DNA from: Thermoplasmatota archaeon
GTDB lineage: Archaea; Thermoplasmatota; Thermoplasmata; Thermoplasmatales; Thermoplasmataceae
Length of the DNA: 10,767 bases
Direction of reading: 5' to 3'
NCBI GenBank assembly: GCA_023489425.1
Contig: JAMDCG010000085.1
Location: 1 to 10,767 of the forward strand
Position 1 is the first letter of the stretch, and each line of letters begins with the position of its first letter. A program made the position numbers and the translations under genes. Shown piece after piece: positions 1-6,234 of this stretch. The notes beneath the pieces were generated by a model that had not been told where the DNA came from, searched no databases, and saw only the letters and a program-made list of their open reading frames with translations.

Positions 1-1170
1 CTCTGTAACATTAGGTGTGTTAATTTTCAGAACTTCTGTACCAAAACTTACCCTGTTGTTCAGACCGAACATTTCGTTTTCCTGGAAGGATGAGCCCGTG
101 AGTATCATCGATTCATTGAACCTGGTATCAATACCATTCATTTTCAGCATGGTCACATTGCTGTGCTCCGGCAGTGAAAAGACTATTGTGCCATTGTTCA
201 CTATATACGATGATTGTGCAACAGGATTGTCGTGTACTGTCATTATGTAAGTGTCGTTTGCATAGAAGAATATTGAGCCATATGTCTGTACACTTCCCAT
301 TCTGAATGAAGGTATATTGAATCCTCTCCCGATTGTTCCATTTCCGGATATTTTAACTGAGGAAAACAGTGTTGAGTTTATGTTCTGACTTGTTAGATTC
401 ATGTTATTTATGGTATTTGTGGAATTATCGAATATGAAACTCACATATTTTCCAAGAACCTTTCCGGTTGTGTTATTGTACGAAAATTTATTACTGATCA
501 ACTGGTTTTTATGATTTTGAAGCAAATTCTGAATATTCTGTGACGTGACAAACACAGCAAACAACGGTGTTAGTCTTTCCATAAATGTACTGTTAGCCTG
601 CTCAATGCTCATTACTGTATTTGAATTGCTCCCTTTCAGCGAGACCTTCCCATCGGTGACTATAACCCCTGTGAAATTTCCATTCATGATTTCATAGGAC
701 CTGAATTCCATTCCGGAATATGTTTTCATTCCCATTCCACCGAACTGGAACTGGTTTGATGAACTCAACTTAAAATTGCTTTCTAGAATTCTTGCACTTT
801 CATTGAGATGTATATTCATATTGCTATGTCCCGTTGAACCTGTCATTATTCCAATAGATTGTGGTTCACTGTTTCCAAATAGGATCACGTTCCCGCTATC
901 TATGGATATCTCGTTTTTCAGAAACATGCTTGTAGAAACCTGTGTTCCATTGACATATATGCCACTGGATAAGGTGACATGGCCACCAGTCAAATATTCA
1001 TATGAGACATCTCTTATGTATCCATTTGTGCTATTATAGGACACTGAGTATCCATCGATAGTTTTGGTCGTTACCGTTCCATTCACATTTCCACTGGAGG
1101 CAAGAGATATTGCACTCCCGCTGGCCAGTAGAAACACCACTGCTATTGCCGCTATGGTAATTTTATTCAT
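1..1170 (-). CDS. Large secreted, sequon-rich surface protein (N-terminal part, runs off left edge)
   Basis: The minus strand is open from an ATG at 1170 to the window edge, 390 codons without a stop, so the C-terminus is missing. The N-terminus is a clear Sec signal peptide: MNK, a hydrophobic run at residues 4-15 and small residues at 16-25 with likely cleavage after ASGSA (20) or SLA (24). The mature part is rich in Ser, Thr, Asn and Gly, has no Cys, and carries about 16 N-x-S/T sequons (for example NGT at 30 and later NST, NES, NFT, NVT), as expected of a glycosylated exported beta-rich protein. A TATA-like element near 1191-1198 would put transcription at or next to the ATG. I do not recognise a family. 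A C-terminal membrane anchor or S-layer-type domain could lie outside the window; adhesin, S-layer component or secreted enzyme are all possible. Confidence 0.85.
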   Translation of the reverse strand, partial: MNKITIAAIAVVFLLASGSAISLASSGNVNGTVTTKTIDGYSVSYNSTNGYIRDVSYEYLTGGHVTLSSGIYVNGTQVSTSMFLKNEISIDSGNVILFGNSEPQSIGIMTGSTGHSNMNIHLNESARILESNFKLSSSNQFQFGGMGMKTYSGMEFRSYEIMNGNFTGVIVTDGKVSLKGSNSNTVMSIEQANSTFMERLTPLFAVFVTSQNIQNLLQNHKNQLISNKFSYNNTTGKVLGKYVSFIFDNSTNTINNMNLTSQNINSTLFSSVKISGNGTIGRGFNIPSFRMGSVQTYGSIFFYANDTYIMTVHDNPVAQSSYIVNNGTIVFSLPEHSNVTMLKMNGIDTRFNESMILTGSSFQENEMFGLNNRVSFGTEVLKINTPNVTE

Positions 1171-1189
1171 ACTCCTACAATCGATGCAG

Positions 1190-1200
1190 TTATTAACTAA
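1190..1200 (-). promoter_or_regulatory. TATA element for the secreted protein gene
   Basis: Minus-strand TTAGTTAATAA is centred about 25 bases upstream of the ATG at 1170, the spacing of a leaderless archaeal promoter. The bases just before the ATG (TAGGAGT) resemble a Shine-Dalgarno sequence but sit too close to use. Confidence 0.5.
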
Positions 1201-1332
1201 GTTATGGTACAGAGGTATAGTACAATCTTTATCCTGAAAAGTACAGTAAAAAATTTTGTTAACACAAGACTTTCTGGAACTGAAGAAACGATTCCCTGAT
1301 TCCATACACTATTCATGTTCTTTGTTGCGACA

Positions 1333-1343
1333 TTTTAATTAAT
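1333..1343 (+). promoter_or_regulatory. TATA element of the RNase P RNA gene
   Basis: TTTTAATTAAT is centred about 24 bases upstream of 1362, the first base of the P1 helix. The promoter spacing and the RNA structure therefore independently give the same 5' end. Confidence 0.65.
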
Positions 1344-1361
1344 TAACTTCAGATCACCATT

Positions 1362-1681
1362 GGGAAAGCCCGAGGGCAGCTTACGCTCCACTGGAGTGAG
1401 GAAAGTCTCCCCTCCTGGGTGGATACCAACCTGCCATGCAGGTATTCCGAGAGGAATGGCAACGGCAAAAGAAAGAAACATTTCCAGGTAAAGAATGATT
1501 CCCTGAGGATGACGTTTCCTGGATTGGTGATGGGACAGCCGACCTGGTTGGAGAAAGTCCAAAGAGACCCCGTGAAACCACTCTGAGGGTCGGGTAGGAC
1601 GCAGCGTGCCTTACGGCCATAGTCGAATGCTGCCAGCCTGTTTTACAGGGGAACAGAAGGGAGCTTACTCCGGGCATTCCC
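1362..1681 (+). ncRNA. rnpB: RNase P RNA (catalytic RNA of ribonuclease P)
   Basis: This is the RNA subunit that removes 5' leaders from precursor tRNAs. Seen directly: the universal CR-I sequence GAGGAAAGTC at 1398-1407, and the CR-V sequence ACAGAA at 1653-1658 followed by GGGAGCTTACTC at 1659-1670. These form the P4 core helix: GAGGAAAGTCTCCC (1398-1411) pairs with 1659-1670, leaving bulged bases as in known P4 helices. The ends close in a P1 helix: GGGAAAGCCCG (1362-1372) pairs with CGGGCATTCCC (1671-1681), 10 of 11 pairs with one A-A mismatch. The length of 320 nt suits an archaeal RNase P RNA. The higher GC than the flanks is typical of structured RNA in AT-rich archaea. ORFs on the opposite strand here are artefacts. 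Confidence 0.95.
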
Positions 1682-1705
1682 ATTTAATAACTTATCTTCA
1701 ATGAC

Positions 1706-1717
1706 TAAAAATAATAA
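1706..1717 (+). promoter_or_regulatory. TATA element for the zinc-finger-like gene
   Basis: AAAAATAATAA is centred about 27 bases before the ATG at 1739. It is too close to an in-frame ATG at 1718 for that to be the start, so it decides the start in favour of 1739. Confidence 0.5.
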
Positions 1718-1738
1718 ATGAGATGCATATACATCACC

Positions 1739-1930
1739 ATGTCTGAAAAGAAGTGTGATGTTAAGGGATGCGAAGAAGAGAGTTATCAAACAGTTCCAGC
1801 TGAGCTTGCAAACAAGGTGTTTACCTTCGATGCAAAGGCGACAAAGGTGCATCTATGCAGGGAACACTACAAGAAATACAAGAAAGAGACAAAGAAGGAG
1901 AGGGAAGCGAGGAGAGCGGACTGGGTCTAG
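1739..1930 (+). CDS. Small zinc-finger-like basic protein (63 aa)
   Basis: The protein has four potential zinc ligands: C6-x4-C11 near the N-terminus and C40-x2-H43 (LCREHYKKYKK) after a 28-residue loop. It ends in a Lys/Arg/Glu-rich tail (about residues 44-60) that is probably helical. This arrangement resembles small archaeal zinc-ribbon proteins that bind nucleic acid or partner proteins, but the C-x4-C spacing is wider than the usual C-x2-C and I do not recognise a named family. The start at 1739 is chosen because the TATA-like element lies about 27 bases upstream; the in-frame ATG at 1718 would add MRCIYIT and lies almost inside that element. It sits 57 bases after rnpB, and its last 76 bases overlap the start of the glycosyltransferase gene, so the two are probably cotranscribed. 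Confidence 0.75.
   Translation: MSEKKCDVKGCEEESYQTVPAELANKVFTFDAKATKVHLCREHYKKYKKETKKEREARRADWV
1843..1849 (+). promoter_or_regulatory. Internal Shine-Dalgarno for the glycosyltransferase
   Basis: AAAGGTG, inside the zinc-finger gene, ends five bases before the ATG at 1855. It matches the archaeal anti-Shine-Dalgarno complement (GGAGGTGAT) over AGGTG. It supports the nested start of the downstream gene, which has no ATG, GTG or TTG nearer its catalytic domain. Confidence 0.45.
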
Positions 1931-2742
1931 ATCCATCTTTACCTACAGTAATTATAACAACATACAATGAGGAAGAGCATATAGGTACAGTACTGCAAGC
2001 TATAATGAATCAGTCCATAAAATGCAATGTTGTTATGGTTGACTCAGAAAGTCATGATTCCACCGTTAAAATTGCCAGAAGTTTCAGTTCAGAAAGATTG
2101 AAGATTACTGTTAAGAAGTGCAGGAGGGGGGAGGGAAGGAATATTGGTGTTAACCAAACTGAATCAAGCAAGATCTTATTCACCGATGCTGATGCAGTGC
2201 CGGATAAGAATTGGGTAGAATGCATGTCAGAAGAATTAGAACATTATGATCTTGTGGCTGGAGAAACACAGCAGGAAGGCCCACATAGATATTCAAGATT
2301 TGGAAGGGTTGAATTGTTTTACATGAATTTTGAGATAACTGCCCCTTCAATGAACCTTGCTGTAAGGAGAGATATTTTCCTGAAAACAGGAGGTTTCGAT
2401 CCAAGATTTGTAACAGCAGAAGACATAGATCTCAACCTTAGAATGGTAAGAAATATGGCAAGAGCAGTTACGTGCCATAAATGCAGGGTGAAACATAATG
2501 CCAGGGAAAGGTTCATTCCTTTCATGAGGCAGGCCTTCTGGAATGGTTATGGAAGAGCACAGCTGAGGTATAAAAACAGGGAAATATGGGAGGAAGTAAG
2601 GAAAGGGAGAATTAAGAAAAGTGAAGTAGGTCTTCTCTGGATCATCAGGAATATAAGCGCAGTGACGGGCTACATATTATTTTTTATTAGGGGAAGAAAA
2701 GAACTTAGTTCTCATCTTCCTTCAGAAGGTCGTTCAATTTAG
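1855..2742 (+). CDS. Family 2 (GT-A) glycosyltransferase with C-terminal membrane helix
   Basis: The protein probably transfers a sugar from a nucleotide- or dolichol-linked donor to a lipid or protein acceptor at the inner membrane face. GT2 hallmarks, in order: the nucleotide-binding strand PTVIITTYNEEEHIGT (30-45), MVDSESHDST with Asp63, the RRGEGRNIGV segment (90-99), the metal-binding DAD at 111-113 (FTDADAVP), and GGFDPRFVTAEDIDLNLRM (179-197) with the catalytic-type ED at 189-190. A hydrophobic helix at about 258-278 suggests a membrane anchor. The 295 aa length fits small GT2 enzymes. The first 29 residues are low-complexity and encoded over the upstream zinc-finger gene, but 1855 is the only standard start codon before the domain and has an upstream AAAGGTG. 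The 3' end overlaps the convergent membrane-protein gene by 38 bases. Substrate unknown; an N-glycan or polar-lipid role is possible. Confidence 0.88.
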   Translation: MQGTLQEIQERDKEGEGSEESGLGLDPSLPTVIITTYNEEEHIGTVLQAIMNQSIKCNVVMVDSESHDSTVKIARSFSSERLKITVKKCRRGEGRNIGVNQTESSKILFTDADAVPDKNWVECMSEELEHYDLVAGETQQEGPHRYSRFGRVELFYMNFEITAPSMNLAVRRDIFLKTGGFDPRFVTAEDIDLNLRMVRNMARAVTCHKCRVKHNARERFIPFMRQAFWNGYGRAQLRYKNREIWEEVRKGRIKKSEVGLLWIIRNISAVTGYILFFIRGRKELSSHLPSEGRSI

Positions 2743-3163
2743 ATCCCCTATCGTACCTCAACATGATCAGCCCAACAATTATAATATATATCCATGCAAC
2801 AAGGGAGAATGCCCTTCCAAAGGAGTAAGATTCAAATTGCACATGGCCTACGAGAGGCGCTCCTGAAATTGGCGGGAGAGGTATTATTCCGGATACGAGA
2901 TATACAACCAGGTTGAATAATGTAAACAGTATGGATGGAATATACCATATCTTGAGGCCAAGCAGGAAGACTATGGCGATTATTATGAACGCTGAAACTT
3001 CAATTTCAAGCCAGAATGTGACCAGTGGATATGATGCAGGAGATGCATATAAATGAGCTGCTGCATCAAGAATTGCAAAAGCCATCAAGGTAAATCTGAC
3101 AATCTTTGTTGGCGTATATCCTCCAGTGACATCTTTCATTAGCCTGCTGAACAGTGAACCCAT
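2705..3163 (-). CDS. Four-helix membrane protein of unknown function (152 aa)
   Basis: I do not recognise this family. It is a polytopic membrane protein with hydrophobic segments at about residues 22-40, 48-72, 74-94 and 117-136, a short basic N-terminus (FSRLMKD) and an acidic C-terminal tail (LLKEDEN). By the positive-inside rule both ends are probably cytoplasmic. A loop between helices 3 and 4 is rich in Pro and Gly (IIPLPPISGAPLVGH). No catalytic or binding motif stands out; the acidic and His residues inside helices (Asp33 and His37; Glu53 and Glu55) could matter for ligand or ion handling, but that is speculation. A TATA element about 27 bases upstream supports ATG 3163. Its stop lies inside the 3' end of the glycosyltransferase gene on the other strand. 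Confidence 0.8.
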   Translation of the reverse strand: MGSLFSRLMKDVTGGYTPTKIVRFTLMAFAILDAAAHLYASPASYPLVTFWLEIEVSAFIIIAIVFLLGLKIWYIPSILFTLFNLVVYLVSGIIPLPPISGAPLVGHVQFESYSFGRAFSLVAWIYIIIVGLIMLRYDRGSKLNDLLKEDEN

Positions 3164-3185
3164 TGATTCCTGATCAAACTATATG

Positions 3186-3195
3186 CTATAAGTAT
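3186..3195 (-). promoter_or_regulatory. TATA element for the four-helix membrane protein
   Basis: Minus-strand ACTTATAGC is centred about 27 bases upstream of ATG 3163, consistent with a leaderless or nearly leaderless transcript. Confidence 0.5.
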
Positions 3196-3245
3196 TACCA
3201 TCGTATTTGCGTAACAGATGCCTGCAATTTATGAGAAAAAAATGA

Positions 3246-4808
3246 CTATTCCTTCCTCATCACAGAATAGAGACTGAAAAGTAAACCGATCCCGAATAGT
3301 AAATAACCCGCCTCAGGGATTTTCTCATATTCATAAATCCCGGATAAAAGCAAGAATCCTCCAAAAATAGCCATTGGTATGCTGTGCCTCCTTCTCACTT
3401 CAGGCTTCTCTTCTTCGCTTTCAAGTTTTCTCCTGAGAAGTGGAAGTATTGCCACTCCTGCTTCTATGGAACGAACAGAGTCTTCCAGGAACATGCTTAT
3501 CTGCTTTTCATATAATTCTTTCAATAATCCTTCTTCCATGAACAGTTTTCTCAAGACCTTCACAAACTTGAAATCAGGATCGAGGGAGAGGCAAATTCCT
3601 TCCAGCAGTGAACTCATTCTCATGTAGAGGACAAGGGATGTTGGAAGCCTGAATGGAAATTCGAAGACGACATCGTTTGCAACTTCCAGTAATTCCCTTA
3701 TCTCGCTATCCTCAGCCCTCTTTCCGGACATGCCAGCCATCCCAAGTTCAACACTTCTCTTTATGATCCCCCTGTTTGCGGCAGGAGAGAGGGCTTTAAC
3801 ACCGATAAGAGAATCTACTATCTGATCTATGTCGCCCCTGGTAAGGCCATCGTAGAGTGACAGGAGATAATACCTGGTATTATCATCAAGGTCCCCTACC
3901 ATCCCGAAATCATAAAGAATGATTTCACCGGAATCAGTTACCGAAAGGTTTCCTGGATGAGGATCTGCATGAAAAATATCATCCCTGAGGAGCATCCTTA
4001 TGAAGGAAATATCAAGGTCATAGGCAAGTTTCACAGTATCAATATTTTTTTCCTTTAGCTTTTTTATATCGGTTATCTTCGTTCCAGAAATATAATCCAT
4101 TACGAGCACCTGTTTCGATGATATTTCATCGTAAACCCTGGGCACTATGATCCTTTCCCTTCCTGCTATATTCTTTGCAATTCTCTTTGAATTGGATGCC
4201 TCCTTTTCATAGTTCATCTCGTCAATTATCCTCTTACGGAAATCTCTGAGAACATTGTTGATACTCATATACAGGAAGTTCTCGATTCTTCCTTTTGCAA
4301 GCTTCAGTATCCTGTCAAGGATGACAATATCCCTCTTTATGATGAACTCTGCATCTGGTCTGTTCACCTTTACAGCCACATCCCTGCCCCTGTACGTTGC
4401 CCTATATACCTGTCCAAGTGATGCTCCGGAGATCGCTTCCTCATCAAATTTATCGAACACTTCATCAAGTTTTCCTAGATTCTTTTCCAGGGTTGGTCTG
4501 ACATCTTCAAATGGTGATGGTGGAACACTATCCTGCAACTTCTCAAAGGAAGATATATATTCCTTGGGGAGCAGGTCCGGTCTTGCAGAAAGTATCTGCC
4601 CAAGTTTTATGAAAGCAGGACCAAGTTCTATGAAAAGCTGAACTGCTTTCTTACCATTCCTTTCCCTGCGGTAGTCCCAGTCCTTTCCACTCTCACTTTT
4701 AGCGCTTTTCCTGTCTTTCTGGAATCGTCTGAATGTGGGATAAAGAAGAAAGAATATCCGTATCTCCCTCCTGAGTATTCCTTTCAGAATATCCCTGTCT
4801 TCTTCCAT
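3246..4808 (-). CDS. ABC1/UbiB (ADCK) family atypical protein-kinase-like ATPase
   Basis: Members of this family (UbiB, Coq8/ADCK3) are atypical kinases that act mainly as ATPases supporting quinone and isoprenoid-lipid metabolism at membranes. Seen here (520 aa): the family-specific KxGQ motif at 68-71 (FIKLGQILSARPDLLP), the nucleotide loop SGASLGQVYRA (127-137), the ATP-binding Lys147 in VAVKVNRP, the catalytic loop HADPHPGN (280-287) and the metal-binding DFG (300-302). Two hydrophobic helices close the protein (about 477-490 and 500-515), as in bacterial UbiB and many archaeal homologues. The usual Ala-rich loop (AAAS) is reduced to SGAS. A TATA element about 25 bases upstream supports ATG 4808. 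No quinone-biosynthesis gene is adjacent, so the lipid substrate is open; menaquinone-type quinones known in Thermoplasmatales are the obvious candidate. Confidence 0.93.
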   Translation of the reverse strand: MEEDRDILKGILRREIRIFFLLYPTFRRFQKDRKSAKSESGKDWDYRRERNGKKAVQLFIELGPAFIKLGQILSARPDLLPKEYISSFEKLQDSVPPSPFEDVRPTLEKNLGKLDEVFDKFDEEAISGASLGQVYRATYRGRDVAVKVNRPDAEFIIKRDIVILDRILKLAKGRIENFLYMSINNVLRDFRKRIIDEMNYEKEASNSKRIAKNIAGRERIIVPRVYDEISSKQVLVMDYISGTKITDIKKLKEKNIDTVKLAYDLDISFIRMLLRDDIFHADPHPGNLSVTDSGEIILYDFGMVGDLDDNTRYYLLSLYDGLTRGDIDQIVDSLIGVKALSPAANRGIIKRSVELGMAGMSGKRAEDSEIRELLEVANDVVFEFPFRLPTSLVLYMRMSSLLEGICLSLDPDFKFVKVLRKLFMEEGLLKELYEKQISMFLEDSVRSIEAGVAILPLLRRKLESEEEKPEVRRRHSIPMAIFGGFLLLSGIYEYEKIPEAGYLLFGIGLLFSLYSVMRKE

Positions 4809-4827
4809 GAAAATGGTAATTTCAGAT

Positions 4828-4838
4828 TGTATTTAACA
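4828..4838 (-). promoter_or_regulatory. TATA element for the UbiB-family gene
   Basis: Minus-strand TGTTAAATACA is centred about 25 bases upstream of ATG 4808, giving a leaderless transcript. Confidence 0.55.
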
Positions 4839-4926
4839 TATACTGGAATGTTTTAACTTTTATGGAACGAAAATGGGAATACAGGTATTGACCAAGTTTT
4901 TGTGGATCATAAAATGTAAGTGAGGA

Positions 4927-5424
4927 TTACCAGTCATCCTTGTTTATTATATCTTCGTAGAGTTCCGTCATCCTGTTCTTCCTTTTCATTTCACTCTCTG
5001 CAATGTTCTTCAAGAGCTTCTTAAGGTTTTCATCATCATACTCTCCACTCAGAAGATCAGCTATTTTGTATATTTCATCGGATTTTGAAATTGACCATGC
5101 CAGAATACTCTTTGGATCATCCTTCTCTGGCTCTGGATCGGTTGATATGATATGATCCAGGGATCCATAGTCCTGCTCTTTCCCGCTTCTTCTTGAATAC
5201 ATTACCTGCTCTAATGCTTCGGCATTCTCCAGTATCTCTATGTCCCTGTTCTCCAGTTCAATCAATTCATCCAGAATCTGGATTGTGTTGTGGAGTTTGC
5301 TGACTTCTCTTATTGCTTCGTATTTACTTATTACGTTCCTCTTCACAGAAATAAGTTTCGAGACTATCTTCTCCATCACTTCATCTGGTGGCTTACCCGA
5401 AACAGTGTCTCTATTTTCCACCAT
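4927..5424 (-). CDS. Helical protein, possibly a degenerate ferritin-like/rubrerythrin-like fold (165 aa)
   Basis: The sequence is almost entirely charged amphipathic helix, with no membrane segment or signal peptide, so a soluble cytoplasmic protein is expected. Its C-terminal half (SILAWSISKSDEIYKIADLL, an acidic turn, then LKKLLKNIAESEMKRKNRM and TELYEDII) has the rhythm of a rubrerythrin helix pair, in which IAEEExxH normally supplies an iron ligand. Here the His position is Lys or Arg, and the first half has only scattered Glu and one His (SKLHN), so metal binding looks lost. The fold assignment is inference and weak. ATG 5424 (MVENRDT) is chosen over an in-frame TTG at 5433 because a strong TTTAAATA lies about 27 bases upstream of it. 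It is divergent from the epimerase gene. Confidence 0.78.
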   Translation of the reverse strand: MVENRDTVSGKPPDEVMEKIVSKLISVKRNVISKYEAIREVSKLHNTIQILDELIELENRDIEILENAEALEQVMYSRRSGKEQDYGSLDHIISTDPEPEKDDPKSILAWSISKSDEIYKIADLLSGEYDDENLKKLLKNIAESEMKRKNRMTELYEDIINKDDW

Positions 5425-5444
5425 GATCAACAATCTATTACACA

Positions 5445-5457
5445 GTATTTAAATATA
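5445..5457 (-). promoter_or_regulatory. TATA element for the helical protein gene
   Basis: Minus-strand ATATTTAAATACT lies about 27 bases upstream of ATG 5424. It is one of the best TATA matches in the window and fixes the start at 5424. Confidence 0.6.
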
Positions 5458-5501
5458 TCCCATGATCAATATTGCTTATATTTATGCAGTCCAGATTCCA
5501 T

Positions 5502-5513
5502 TGTTTATATACC
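5502..5513 (+). promoter_or_regulatory. Strong TATA-like element upstream of the epimerase
   Basis: TGTTTATATACC would place transcription near 5533-5535, giving the epimerase mRNA a leader of about 44 bases that begins at the inverted repeat at 5534. A weaker element (AAGTAAAT, 5545-5552) would instead give an almost leaderless mRNA. Which one is used cannot be decided from sequence. Confidence 0.4.
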
Positions 5514-5533
5514 AGGAGTATTCAGGAAGTCAC

Positions 5534-5550
5534 TTACTTTAGAAAAGTAA
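5534..5550. promoter_or_regulatory. Inverted repeat, candidate operator of the epimerase gene
   Basis: TTACTTT-AGA-AAAGTAA is a perfect 7-base inverted repeat with a 3-base spacer, centred 36 bases before ATG 5578. It overlaps the BRE/TATA zone of a leaderless start, or the initiation site set by the stronger upstream TATA. Either position is typical of an archaeal repressor site. No dedicated regulator gene is nearby. AT-rich chance symmetry is a real alternative. Confidence 0.35.
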
Positions 5551-5577
5551 ATCACGTGTAATACATATGGAATAAAC

Positions 5578-6234
5578 ATGAAAGTTTCACCTTCAGTCAT
5601 ATCATGCAGACTGGAACTTCTCAGGGATCAGATTGAAATAAGCGTAGATTCTGGTGCAGATCAGTTTCATCTGGATATAATGGATGGCCATTTTGTTCCA
5701 AATCTCACAATGGGAGGGGACTTGATTTCCGCCATAAGGAGGTGCACTGATCTTCCTCTCGAGGCACATATGATGGTGACTAATCCTGATAAGTACTGGA
5801 AGGTTTTCTCTAAAGCCGGTGCTGACATACTTATGTTTCATTACGAGTCGCCTGTCAACCTGAAAAAGTGTTTCAGGGAAGTGAAAGAGGCGGGAAAAAG
5901 CTATGGGATAGTAATCAATCCAGACACACCTTTCTCTGCTGTCAGTGACCTTTTGAGTGAAGCGGAAATACTTCTTATAATGACTGTTTATCCTGGATTT
6001 TCAGGACAGGGTTTCATAAATGGAATGACACAAAAGATTAGGGAAGCTAGGGAATATATCTACGAAAACTCCCTTGATACCCAGATTGAAATAGACGGTG
6101 GCATCAATAATAATACAGGCCAGATTGCAGTTGATTCTGGAGCAGACATACTTGTTTCCGCTTCATATATTTATGGTGGAGATATCAGGAAGAATATTTC
6201 CAATCTTAAAAATCTTGCAAGATCTAAAACCTGA
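5578..6234 (+). CDS. rpe: Ribulose-phosphate 3-epimerase
   Basis: The enzyme interconverts D-ribulose 5-phosphate and D-xylulose 5-phosphate in the non-oxidative pentose phosphate pathway (cytoplasmic, TIM barrel). All signatures are present at family spacing: SPSVIS (4-9), HLDIMDGHFVPNLTMG (31-46) with metal ligands His31 and the catalytic Asp33, LEAHMMV with His64, MTVYPGFSGQGF (135-146) and IEIDGGIN with Asp173, followed by the phosphate-binding GADILVSASYIY (188-199). The 218 aa length is normal. Most archaea lack this enzyme and make pentoses by other routes; Thermoplasma species are among those reported to carry the non-oxidative set, which fits the proposed lineage. The gene is divergent from the helical-protein gene, and its last 11 bases overlap the stop region of the convergent oxidoreductase gene. 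Confidence 0.95.
   Translation: MKVSPSVISCRLELLRDQIEISVDSGADQFHLDIMDGHFVPNLTMGGDLISAIRRCTDLPLEAHMMVTNPDKYWKVFSKAGADILMFHYESPVNLKKCFREVKEAGKSYGIVINPDTPFSAVSDLLSEAEILLIMTVYPGFSGQGFINGMTQKIREAREYIYENSLDTQIEIDGGINNNTGQIAVDSGADILVSASYIYGGDIRKNISNLKNLARSKT

Noticed and set aside
17..1039. Plus-strand ORFs of 77 and 87 aa
   Set aside because: They are antisense to the secreted protein gene, which has a signal peptide, 390 open codons and a promoter.
1335..1683. Two overlapping minus-strand ORFs (75 and 100 aa)
   Set aside because: They lie antisense to the RNase P RNA; their openness comes from the GC-rich structured RNA and they show no protein-like composition.
5425..5433. TTG start adding three residues to the helical protein
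   Set aside because: The strong TATA box places the transcript start at about 5425, so ATG 5424 is the natural leaderless start.
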